From: UBA9300 sp964577305
Lineage (GTDB): Bacteria; Bacteroidota; Bacteroidia; Bacteroidales; VadinHA17
Assembly (NCBI GenBank): GCA_964577305.1
Contig: CAZNYS010000044.1
Location: 1 to 28,836, forward strand
Reading direction: 5' to 3'
Length of the DNA: 28,836 nucleotides
Shown: one piece after another, positions 21,995-28,836 of the stretch
How positions within the stretch are numbered: the first letter of the stretch is position 1
How the letters are laid out: the number at the start of each line of letters is the position of its first letter
The notes under the pieces: model-generated
What the model saw: the letters and a program-made list of their open reading frames with translations, nothing else
Database searches by the model: none
What the model was told of the DNA's origin: nothing
Translations under genes and position numbers: made by a program

Positions 21995-22921
21995 TTATCT
22001 CTTGGTTCTTATGGGAACAAACCTTGGAGTCTTATTCTTATAATCCAAATACTCCGGATACTTGCTCATCGATATTGACTCGCTGAAATTGCTGCTGCCA
22101 TAGAAAAGAAGTATGAGTAATATAGCGCCCATAACCGACATGTTGAGCCAGAGGCCGGTGGCAGAAACGCTGAAAAAGTAAAATACAATCCATATTGATT
22201 GTTCAGATGCATAATTCGGATGCCTTACAATTCCCCAAAGCCCGGAGTCAACAAAGCCCTTATTGTATTTTTCTGGCAATGGCTGACCGGATTCCATCAG
22301 GCGTTTCCTCTCTTTCTGGAAATTCCATTGCTGCTGGTCAGCTATTGTTTCTATTATAATAAACAGTATAGCTACAGCTGCAATAAAGAAGTCAACCCAT
22401 GTCAGAGTGGCAGCGCCGAGGCTTTTCAGTGCAGGAAGGGTTATAAGAAGTATAAGCCCCATCTGGTAGAATGAAATAAACAGGAGGTTGAAAAGCATCC
22501 ATTTCCACCTAGCAGAAAATTCCGGTCTTCCCCTTAGTGCGGGCCACCTGTAGTCTTCTTCACCTTCCCATATTCTCAGGGAATAACCACCTCTTCGCGC
22601 AAAGTTGTATGTCAGTCGTACGCCCCATAAAGTGACCACTGCGGCCATCAGGAGAAGCCGAACTTCATATCCCGACTGGATACATATCATCCAGGAGTAT
22701 ATCACGGGCATTATGCTCCAGAGTTTATCAACCTGGCTGAAATTACCGGTTATAGAGCTGGTAATAAAACATATAGATGCGGTGATAAAATATACCCACA
22801 GCAGATCAGTTAGTATGACCTGCTGATCCGGGCTCAATGGTACATCAAGCCTGAAAGCAAAAAAAGGGATTACAATTATTGTTATCAACAGTAATAATGC
22901 CGTTTTCCACATGATCCGCAA
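21995..22921 (-). CDS. DUF1295 membrane protein (steroid 5-alpha-reductase-like fold)
   Basis: 308 residues with about seven hydrophobic membrane segments spread over residues 5-290. The family signature near the C-terminus is 'GLWGIVRHPNYASEQSIW' (His and Asn of RHPNY at ~234-238), shared with steroid reductase and isoprenylcysteine methyltransferase-type enzymes. Mid-protein 'LWGVRLTYNFARRGGY' (~98-113) is typical of PF06966. These proteins are predicted to act on lipophilic substrates using NADPH, but no bacterial substrate is established. It is upstream of the cytochrome gene on the same strand, separated by about 160 bases. Confidence 0.88.
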   Translation of the reverse strand: MRIMWKTALLLLITIIVIPFFAFRLDVPLSPDQQVILTDLLWVYFITASICFITSSITGNFSQVDKLWSIMPVIYSWMICIQSGYEVRLLLMAAVVTLWGVRLTYNFARRGGYSLRIWEGEEDYRWPALRGRPEFSARWKWMLFNLLFISFYQMGLILLITLPALKSLGAATLTWVDFFIAAVAILFIIIETIADQQQWNFQKERKRLMESGQPLPEKYNKGFVDSGLWGIVRHPNYASEQSIWIVFYFFSVSATGLWLNMSVMGAILLILLFYGSSNFSESISMSKYPEYLDYKNKTPRFVPIRTKR

Positions 22922-22976
22922 TATTAATGAGACAAATGACTACGATCGCTAATACTACTGTTGACAAAAATAATAT

Positions 22977-23252
22977 TTATTCCTTTTCTTTGAGATTTTT
23001 ACCTTTATGGACCTTCTCTTCCAGCTTATTTACGATAGCTTCGGCTTTCTTTATGTTTTCCTTTCTCTGCTGGTATTCCTCATCGGAGATCCTGTTCTGA
23101 TACTTCTCCTGCACTTCATCTCCCTTTTGTTTAACCTCATCAGACTTCCTTCTTGACTGTTGTTCTGCTTCAACATTCGTTGTGTCTATGGCACTTCTTC
23201 CTCTCCATGCTATTGCATTATTGTTAGCAAGCACGAAATTAATGATCAGCAA
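22977..23252 (-). CDS. Small exported Lys/Glu-rich coiled-coil protein
   Basis: 91 residues if read from the TTG at 23250-23252. The hydrophobic stretch before 'NNNAIAW' looks like the core of a signal peptide, and the frame stays open a few codons further upstream (Leu-Ser-Leu-Val-Leu) to a TAA. No ATG occurs in the open stretch, so the start is either TTG or has been damaged. Residues ~30-91 are charged heptad-like sequence ('RRKSDEVKQKGDEVQEKYQN', 'RKENIKKAEAIVNKLEEKV') predicted to form a coiled coil. No family is recognised. It follows the small lipoprotein gene on the same strand. Confidence 0.5.
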   Translation of the reverse strand: MLIINFVLANNNAIAWRGRSAIDTTNVEAEQQSRRKSDEVKQKGDEVQEKYQNRISDEEYQQRKENIKKAEAIVNKLEEKVHKGKNLKEKE

Positions 23253-23300
23253 AAGAACAAGGCTTAATTAATTATTTTATAGCTTAAAATTAGTAGTTTA

Positions 23301-23498
23301 TTATTCTTTCAATACGCTATCTACCTCCTGGGCGGATTCTTCAATTTCACTTATTGTACTGTCCATTTCCGGTGTGACAGCTTCAATCTGTTCAATTTCA
23401 TCAGTTACGGCTTCATCAGATTTATCTTTTGATGAGCCTCCGGAGCATCCGGCCAGAATTAAAGCCGAGATTCCAAATGCGAAAAGTAATTTTTTCAT
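23301..23498 (-). CDS. Small acidic lipoprotein
   Basis: 65 residues from the ATG at 23496-23498; an upstream ATG at 23588 gives an extension without a signal and is rejected. 'MKKLLFAFGISALILAGC' is a clear lipoprotein signal with lipobox ending at Cys18. The mature part is short, Ser/Asp/Glu-rich and helical ('DEIEQIEAVTPEMDSTISEI'). It is probably anchored in the outer membrane or inner-membrane periplasmic face. No family is recognised. A probable promoter lies 70 bases upstream. Confidence 0.75.
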   Translation of the reverse strand: MKKLLFAFGISALILAGCSGGSSKDKSDEAVTDEIEQIEAVTPEMDSTISEIEESAQEVDSVLKE

Positions 23499-23566
23499 AA
23501 TTAATGGTTTAAGTAATAGTTGTATATTCTTAAGATCAAACGATAATTCCCAATGGAAATTGTTTT

Positions 23567-23598
23567 TAAAGTTAAGAAATTTAAGCAATTAAAGCAAA
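23567..23598 (-). promoter_or_regulatory. Probable promoter of the small lipoprotein gene
   Basis: On the minus strand, TTTG (23595-23598), 20-base spacer, TAACTTTA (23567-23574). This matches the Bacteroidota TTTG-N19/20-TAnnTTTG consensus except for the last base. It lies about 70 bases before the ATG at 23498. Confidence 0.45.
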
Positions 23599-23687
23599 CT
23601 GCAATAAGCTTATAACGCACCTGCCGCATTACCACAGGATAATATCTGATTCTCGTAAGTAAAGTAAGTTTGTCAGATGCCGAATAT

Positions 23688-25223
23688 TTATCTCCTGAAT
23701 AAATTCACATCGAGGGATCGTTCATTATTGACAAAAGCAACTACAAATGCCTGGTCATAGCCTGAGTTCCTGCATTTAGTTTGCAATTCACGGGCATCTG
23801 ATAACTTTTCAAATTCACCAACAGTTACACGCCATGCACCACTATAATAGTATTCCCATGTATCATATTTAGTACCGTTAACTGAAATATTATATGTTCC
23901 TCCTTCTCTGGCACTTGACAGTATCTGCACTCTGTATATTACTTTGTCCTCAGCAGCATCTGCTTCTTCCTTCTTAAGTTCTTCTATCCTCAGGCTGTCA
24001 GCTATCCTTTTTTCTTCCGCGAGCCTTTCAGCTTCGAGTTTCTCTGCTGCCAGCTTTTCAGCTGCCAGCTTTTCAGCTGCCAGTCTTTCAGCTTCAAGTT
24101 CTTCTATTCTCAGGCTATCGGCTATCCTGTTTTCTTCTGGCTTGCTTACGGCTTCAAGATCTTCTGCCTCTTTCTGCATTGTTAACATGGGTGACCCTGT
24201 AGCATAATCTCTCAGAATATCAGAAAGTAAAAAGGCATTATCATTCTTATATTTTTCATCCAGTTCTATCTTGTACAGCTTTCTGTTTATTCGTTTTTTA
24301 CCAATACCTGATCTTTCAATCATGGTATAAAACCCGTAATTTTTCCCTTCGCGGTTAATTTTAAAAGCAACTTCATCATTATCAGTATTTAATTGATCAT
24401 ACAGGTTTACGGGGTCATCCCAGTCAGAGCCATTAAAATTGCTGAAAAAGATATCATATCCACCGAATCCCTGAAGTCCGTCAGATGAGAAGTAAAGATT
24501 ATTATTATGATCGAGGCAGGCGTAAAGTTCAGAGCCTGCGCTATTGAACTTTTTACCCATATTTTCGGGAGCTGTCCACATATTATTCTCATACCTGCTT
24601 AAGTACAGATCCAGACCTCCAATGCCACCCGGCATATCGGAAGAGAATATCATTAAGTCCCCGTCCGGTGATATTGTCGGGTGTGTATAATTATTATCCT
24701 CGCAGAATCCAAGGAGTTTATTCTGGACTGCCCATGGCTGGTCACTATTGGTTTTATCTGACTCAGCCATATATATTTTTACTTTACCATCCTGTTCTGA
24801 CAATTTTGAATAATAAAATCTTGACAGGTTGCTGGTAAAGGTTATTCCATCAGCCGGAATCATCAATTGAGGGTTAATGTTAAAAGGAATCTCGTCCCCC
24901 AGTACAGAATCGTTTAATGAAGCATAGTATAATTCTTTGTCTCCGAATGAAATATGCTTTGAAATCATTTTTGCATCTCTTTTTGAGAGCGATAAGAATA
25001 GAATACCGTTGTTATAGAGCTGAACCCCTGACGAAGGTGTTAATATATCAATTTCAAATCTCCTGATTTTCAGATATGGAGTAGTTTTTATGGTATCAGT
25101 TTCTGCATTAGAAGAATTGCCAGACCGTGTTATTTCCATTGAATGGACTTTTCCGGGAATTCCCTGCGAAATAATACCAGGAAACATTATTGAAATCAAA
25201 ATTACTATTATCATCTGTTTCAT
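23688..25223 (-). CDS. Exported PD40 beta-propeller protein with coiled coil and C-terminal SPOR domain
   Basis: 511 residues. A signal peptide is present (~1-20). Residues ~60-330 carry PD40-type propeller blades ('PTISPDGDLMIFSSDMPGG', 'NNLYFSSDGLQGFGGYDIFF'). Residues ~350-425 are a charged coiled coil with pentad 'AEKLA' repeats and a duplicated 'RIADSLRIEEL'. Residues 428-505 form a SPOR domain ('VIYRVQILSSAREGGTYNI', 'VTVGEFEKLSDARELQTKCR') that binds denuded peptidoglycan. The architecture resembles PD40/OmpA proteins that accompany PorP/SprF in type IX secretion and gliding cassettes, with SPOR taking the place of OmpA as wall anchor. It follows the PorP/SprF gene by 16 bases in one operon. 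Confidence 0.88.
   Translation of the reverse strand: MKQMIIVILISIMFPGIISQGIPGKVHSMEITRSGNSSNAETDTIKTTPYLKIRRFEIDILTPSSGVQLYNNGILFLSLSKRDAKMISKHISFGDKELYYASLNDSVLGDEIPFNINPQLMIPADGITFTSNLSRFYYSKLSEQDGKVKIYMAESDKTNSDQPWAVQNKLLGFCEDNNYTHPTISPDGDLMIFSSDMPGGIGGLDLYLSRYENNMWTAPENMGKKFNSAGSELYACLDHNNNLYFSSDGLQGFGGYDIFFSNFNGSDWDDPVNLYDQLNTDNDEVAFKINREGKNYGFYTMIERSGIGKKRINRKLYKIELDEKYKNDNAFLLSDILRDYATGSPMLTMQKEAEDLEAVSKPEENRIADSLRIEELEAERLAAEKLAAEKLAAEKLEAERLAEEKRIADSLRIEELKKEEADAAEDKVIYRVQILSSAREGGTYNISVNGTKYDTWEYYYSGAWRVTVGEFEKLSDARELQTKCRNSGYDQAFVVAFVNNERSLDVNLFRR
23976..24137. repeat. 15-bp tandem repeats and a flanking 42-bp direct repeat in the coiled-coil coding region
   Basis: Units of the form TCAGCTGCCAGCTTT repeat about four times at roughly 24045-24104, encoding 'AEKLA'. 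They are flanked by a direct repeat of about 42 bases (23976-24017 and 24096-24137) encoding 'RIADSLRIEEL'. This explains the periodic coiled coil and suggests growth by slippage. Confidence 0.75.
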
Positions 25224-25239
25224 CCTTAATGGTTTTATT

Positions 25240-26202
25240 TTACCAGTGAAAACGTTTATATCGTCTTGATTTATTATAGGAAAGGTTTATTCCCGCAGAC
25301 AACTCAATTGATGGGATGTTTTTATAATAGGCTGATTCTCTTGATAGAGCCAGGAATGCTCCTATATAAATCCCGGGGTAATTATACCTGAAGAAAACTG
25401 ATATATTATCCTTATTATAAAAATAGGTACCAAGACAAAAATTATCTATATAGATCTTTACCATGGGGTAAATATGGTTAACAAAATCATGGAATGCGGT
25501 ATCTGAAATACTAAAAATAACAGAGGGTTCAATCAATATGTTCATAGGTCTGTACAAGACTAACTTATAGCCACTCAAGAAATGATAATGTCTTGCTTCG
25601 TAATCATAGGTAACAGTATCATCCGGCAACATACCTTCAAGTAGGCCGGTTGATGATATACCCATGTAAAAAGAGGGGCTATAATAGTATATGCCAAAAT
25701 CAATATTTGGGTCATATGTAGTTTCTTTTGTTGCACTCTCAGGAAATTCAACATCGGATGAAGTAGTCACTGTATTCATTGAACCCTCAAAAGAGATCCC
25801 GATGGCTAAAAACGACATGGAACTTTCATTTAATTTCAAATGGTAAGAACCTGTCACCTTAAAACCTGAGGATTTGACTTCCTCTGATGATCTGTGGAAT
25901 ACCTGGTAACCTATGCCCATATTTCTATAGCTAGAGAGATCAGGGATGTCATAATATCCCTTAATTTTTTTTGTAAATCTGGTATTACCACTGAGGACCA
26001 TTGATTCATAATCATCTCCCGTAGCATAAGTAAAGTTTATGGAATTGTAATCTTTAGAGCCTGAGATTGCCGGATTATACCAGGCTGGATTAAAAAACCA
26101 TGTTCCTGCAGGATTTATTTGTGAATCCTGGCTATATAGGGTTAATGGGCTTATTATGAATAATATATATAATACTTTCCGGAATGTTTTTAAACGGATC
26201 AT
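25240..26202 (-). CDS. PorP/SprF-family outer-membrane protein
   Basis: 320 residues from the ATG at 26200-26202; an ATG at 26223 is also in frame, but the internal start gives a tighter signal peptide ending 'LTLYSQ'. The mature N-terminus 'QINPAGTWFFNPAWYNPAISG' is the hallmark of the PorP/SprF family, whose members begin with 'NPA..NPA..G'. Alternating beta strands follow to the C-terminus, consistent with a beta-barrel. PorP is part of type IX secretion, while SprF paralogues pair with particular giant adhesins such as SprB. Here it heads an operon with the PD40-SPOR gene and diverges from a repeat adhesin, so an adhesin-specific SprF role fits best. Confidence 0.9.
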   Translation of the reverse strand: MIRLKTFRKVLYILFIISPLTLYSQDSQINPAGTWFFNPAWYNPAISGSKDYNSINFTYATGDDYESMVLSGNTRFTKKIKGYYDIPDLSSYRNMGIGYQVFHRSSEEVKSSGFKVTGSYHLKLNESSMSFLAIGISFEGSMNTVTTSSDVEFPESATKETTYDPNIDFGIYYYSPSFYMGISSTGLLEGMLPDDTVTYDYEARHYHFLSGYKLVLYRPMNILIEPSVIFSISDTAFHDFVNHIYPMVKIYIDNFCLGTYFYNKDNISVFFRYNYPGIYIGAFLALSRESAYYKNIPSIELSAGINLSYNKSRRYKRFHW

Positions 26203-26627
26203 TTGGGCAATTTTAAAAACCATTATACCAAGATATAAAAATTTAAGATATTTTAAATTATTAAACGAAGAATAGCCGGATTAATTATATTAACTATTTG
26301 ACTTAAGAATTAACTTACCGGGAAACTGAAAAATCTTAAAAAATCCTTTTTATTTAAGGGCTGATTTTTCGGCTTATTTAACGTTTGAATGCGCTCATCT
26401 ATGAAAAAGCTCTGTTGGTCAAATTAATTTAAATGCTGCTTTTTTATTTCATAAATTTGATTTGGTTTCATAACATGCTGAGCCTGTAAAAAGTCCAATT
26501 TTTGGATAAATATGCCTCGAAGTTAGAATTAAATTCAAGGATCAGCTTTACAGCCCGGCATTTATGAAACGAAGAAAAAATACTGCTTTGTTAGTCAATA
26601 TTCCAATGTGACTGACGAAGCGTACGC
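26203..26627. other. 425-base AT-rich intergenic region, no gene seen
   Basis: AT-rich sequence between the PorP/SprF start and the decayed adhesin module. A TAAATTTG box at 26452-26459 matches the -7 consensus without a good -33. A small palindrome TCCAATTTTTGGA lies at about 26494-26506. A tiny start 'ATGAAAAAGCTC' at 26401 stops after eight codons. I see no credible gene or RNA. Confidence 0.5.
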
Positions 26628-26684
26628 ATGCCTGAAAGTATCATTTTCGTGACTATCCAATTTTTTCATTTTACTAACTTCTAC

Positions 26685-27020
26685 AAGCCGCCCACCGCAG
26701 ACTCAGGGTCGGGAGGTGATGTATGTAGTTTGGAATATGAACTCAAAGTTATGCCAGATATTAGCACCGGTACCCGGACAATGAATCCTGGTGCAGGCTC
26801 AGCATCCTTTCATCCAGATTCAAATTATCCAAATGCAATTGTTGTGGTTTCAGACTTCAATTTTAAGGAATTTTTCCGGACTGAAGTAAATGCTTACTGT
26901 GATACTATTGCTGCAATCGAAGTTGCTTTCTTCGGGGCACCGGTTGCTAATTCTGGTTTTGATAAAGAAAAAAAATGTAATTTTACATATAACCTAACTG
27001 TCACCTCATCCGTGGGTTAA
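26685..27020 (+). pseudogene. Decayed fragment of a repeat adhesin (one and a third Ig/PKD-like modules)
   Basis: The open frame lies within 26628-27020, but its first ~19 residues carry no signal peptide and look non-coding. From about 26685 it reads like a Bacteroidota adhesin module: 'PTADSGSGGDVCSLEYELKV', 'STGTRTMNPGAGSASFHPDS', 'FKEFFRTEVNAYC'. A second module starts 83 residues later: 'PVANSGFDKEKKCNFTYNLTV', then a stop after 'SSVG' where intact modules continue 'TGTW'. The first domain of the intact adhesin downstream follows the same pattern (DVCGLTTTLAA, TGTWSVVG, FRWTV). It ends 25 bases before that gene's ATG. It is probably the remnant of a neighbouring or ancestral adhesin. Confidence 0.65.
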
Positions 27021-27045
27021 TTTCAAACTCAAAAACAACCAGATT

Positions 27046-28836
27046 ATGGGGTTTATAAGATCGTTATTTGCAATATTTCTATTCTGCCTGATTACATATT
27101 CAGGTTTTTCACAGGATGCTGGTGTCGATCAGGATGTGTGTGGTCTCACCACTACTCTTGCTGCTGCTGATCCAGATCCGGATACAGGAACATGGTCAGT
27201 AGTAGGTACGCCTCCAGGTAATGTTAGTTTTACAGATAATACATTATATAATACAGATGTCACAGTAGATACATATGGCTTGTATACTTTCAGGTGGACT
27301 GTTGCGGGAGTAGGCTATGATGATGTTGATATAACTTTTTATTCTGATGCAACCATTACTCATACAGGCGGTAGTAATAATCAAACCCTGTGTGTCAATA
27401 CAGCTATTACCAATATTACCTACAGTATAGGAGGCAGTGGAAATAATGCATCAGCTACGGGGGTGCCGGCAGGTGTGTATGGAACTTACAACTCCGGAGT
27501 TTTTACCATAAGTGGTACCCCAACAGTATCAGGTACATTTAATTTTACTGTTAATGCTACTGGCCCCTGTAATTCGGCAACAGCATACGGCACAATAACC
27601 GTATCACCTGACAATACGATATCACTGAGTTCCGGTGCCGGAACGGATAATCAGACCGTTTGTATCAACACGGCTATAACACCCATAACTTATACCACAA
27701 CCGGGGCGACAGGGGCTAATGTCACCGGTTTACCTGCGGGGGTAACCGGTAACTGGGCTGCCGACCAGGTTACGATAAGCGGCGCTCCATCATCGTCAGG
27801 AAACTTTAATTACACTGTAACATTAACAGGAGGTTGCGGCACTGTCACAGCAGGAGGCAGCATAGCAGTAACAGCGGAAAATACGATATCACTGAGTTCC
27901 GGTGCCGGAACGGATAATCAGACCGTTTGTATCANNNNNNNNNNNNNNNNNNNNNNNNNNNNNNNNNNNNNNNNNNNNNNNNNNNNNNNNNNNNNNNNNN
28001 NNNNNNNNNNNNNNNNNNNNNNNNNNNNNNNNNNGAGGCAGCATAGCAGTAACAGCGGAAAATACGATATCACTGAGTTCCGGTGCCGGTACTGATAATC
28101 AGACCGTCTGCATCAACACGGCTATTGACAATATAACCTATACCACAACCGGTGCTACAGGAGCTACTTTCAGCGGATTGCCCACAGGGGTAACCGGCAG
28201 CTGGTCATCCGACCAGGTGACCATAAGCGGCACTCCTACAGGCTCCGGGTCATTTGGTTATACGGTAACATTAACAGGTGGCTGCGGTAATACCACAGCA
28301 GGAGGTACAATAATTGTTAATCCAGATGCAACGATCACCTTAAGCTCAGCAGCAGGCACTGATTCCCAGACTCTTTGTATTAACACCGTTATAACTAATA
28401 TTACCTACAATATAGGCGGCAGTGGTAATGGCGCAACAGTAACAGGACTGCCTACAGGGGTAAACGGAACCTACAGCTCAGGAGTATTTACCATAAGCGG
28501 CACTCCGACAGTATCAGGCACCTTTAATTATACTGTTACCGCCACCGGTCCCTGTGTCGAGCCAACGGCCCAGGGTACCATTACAGTCACTCCAGATGCA
28601 AAGATCACCTTAAGCTCAGCAGCAGGCACTGATTCCCAGACTCTTTGTATTAACACCGTTATAACTAATATTACCTACAATATAGGCGGCAGTGGTAATG
28701 GCGCAACAGTAACAGGACTGCCTACAGGGGTAAACGGAACCTACAGCTCAGGAGTATTTACCATAAGCGGCACTCCGACAGTATCAGGCACCTTTAATTA
28801 TACTGTTACCGCCACCGGTCCCTGTGTCGAGCCAAC
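27046..28836 (+). CDS. Giant Ig/PKD-like repeat surface adhesin, 5' part (runs off the window)
   Basis: Starts with a signal peptide ending 'SGFSQ' (residue 23). Residues ~24-99 form a PKD-like module ('DAGVDQDVCGLTTTLAA', 'YGLYTFRWTVAG'). Then come Ig-like repeats of 88-90 residues, each with 'QT(V/L)C(I/V)N', 'GLP.GV.G.W/Y', 'VTISG.P..SG.FNYTV' and a second Cys near the end. Repeat starts are 27343, 27607, 27874 (enters the N gap), 28055, 28322 and 28592 (cut by the window edge). The reading frame is shifted across the N run only because 100 N is a placeholder; both sides are open without stops. Such proteins are displayed on the surface through type IX secretion and often carry a C-terminal sorting domain, which lies outside the window. 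Confidence 0.88.
27343..28836 (+). repeat. Tandem 264-270-bp repeats in the adhesin gene
   Basis: At least six units: 27343-27606 (264), 27607-27873 (267), 27874 into the gap, 28055-28321 (267), 28322-28591 (270) and 28592-28836 (partial). The first ~60 bases of the units at 27607 and 27874 are nearly identical, and the last two units differ at only one base I can see over 245 bases (ACG versus AAG near the start). Confidence 0.92.
27935..28034. other. Assembly gap (100 N)
   Basis: Exactly 100 N, the usual placeholder for a scaffold gap of unknown size. The flanks are two positions of the 267-bp repeat unit. In the intact unit the same two flanks (27667 and 27854) are separated by 186 bases, so the true gap should be 186 bases or 186 plus whole repeats, all of which keep the frame. 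Confidence 0.95.

Noticed and set aside
27935..28095. Frameshift or premature end of the adhesin after the N run
   Set aside because: Caused by the 100-N placeholder. The correct frame on the right side (codon starting 28037) is open to the window edge and continues the repeat.
1..28836. tRNA, rRNA, riboswitch or insertion-sequence features
   Set aside because: I examined the gaps and saw no cloverleaf, conserved rRNA stretch, known aptamer core or transposase; a covariance-model scan would be needed to exclude small RNAs.

Overview
The window looks like a chromosomal scaffold piece from a member of the Bacteroidota. The signs are a PorP/SprF-family protein, an exported PD40/SPOR protein, a giant Ig/PKD-like repeat adhesin, signal peptides ending in 'SQ' or 'SAQ', few Shine-Dalgarno sequences, and at least one promoter matching the Bacteroidota TTTG-N19-TAnnTTTG consensus. 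There are no rRNA or tRNA genes, insertion sequences or CRISPR arrays that I can recognise. A run of exactly 100 N (27935-28034) marks an assembly gap inside the adhesin gene.

Layout. 1-4465: an exported tricorn-like S41 protease (minus strand) and a small FAD/NAD(P) reductase (plus), separated by a tandem hairpin array. 4466-9007: a lipoprotein serine hydrolase of the beta-lactamase fold (plus) converging on a UPF0182 giant membrane protein (minus). 9250-13077: a minus-strand unit with a possible small membrane peptide, a methyltransferase/ATP-grasp ligase fusion and a YkgJ-type Cys-cluster protein. Divergent from it is an AstE/aspartoacylase-like zinc hydrolase. 13140-14188: an ECF-type sigma factor followed by a PepSY-like protein. 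14240-19631: a minus-strand run with a methyltransferase, a COG1237-type MBL hydrolase, an exported Ntn hydrolase, the overlapping NAD-salvage pair pncB-pncA, and a DksA/TraR-type zinc-finger protein. 19807-22921: a small methyltransferase (plus), an octaheme cytochrome c and a DUF1295 membrane protein (minus). 22977-23498: two tiny exported proteins. 23688-28836: a cell-surface cassette of PorP/SprF plus PD40-SPOR protein (minus), diverging from a decayed adhesin module and the intact repeat adhesin, which runs off the window.

How genes work together. pncA (nicotinamide to nicotinate) and pncB (nicotinate to NaMN) form a complete salvage step and overlap by 13 bases. The PorP/SprF, PD40-SPOR and repeat-adhesin set resembles known type IX secretion or gliding cassettes in which a SprF-like protein serves a neighbouring giant adhesin. 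The ATP-grasp/methyltransferase fusion, Cys-cluster protein and divergent M14-type deacylase could be an amide-bond synthesis and hydrolysis module. Its product is unknown, and it is the best candidate here for an undescribed system.

The intergenic gaps are unusual. Many carry their own short 'word' repeats, often in inverted arrangement between genes (hexamers related to CCTCAG/CTAAGG, heptamers such as GTTTGAG and CCCTGCT, hairpins joined by GTAATTT). All calls come from reading the sequence and from family knowledge; no database search was run.
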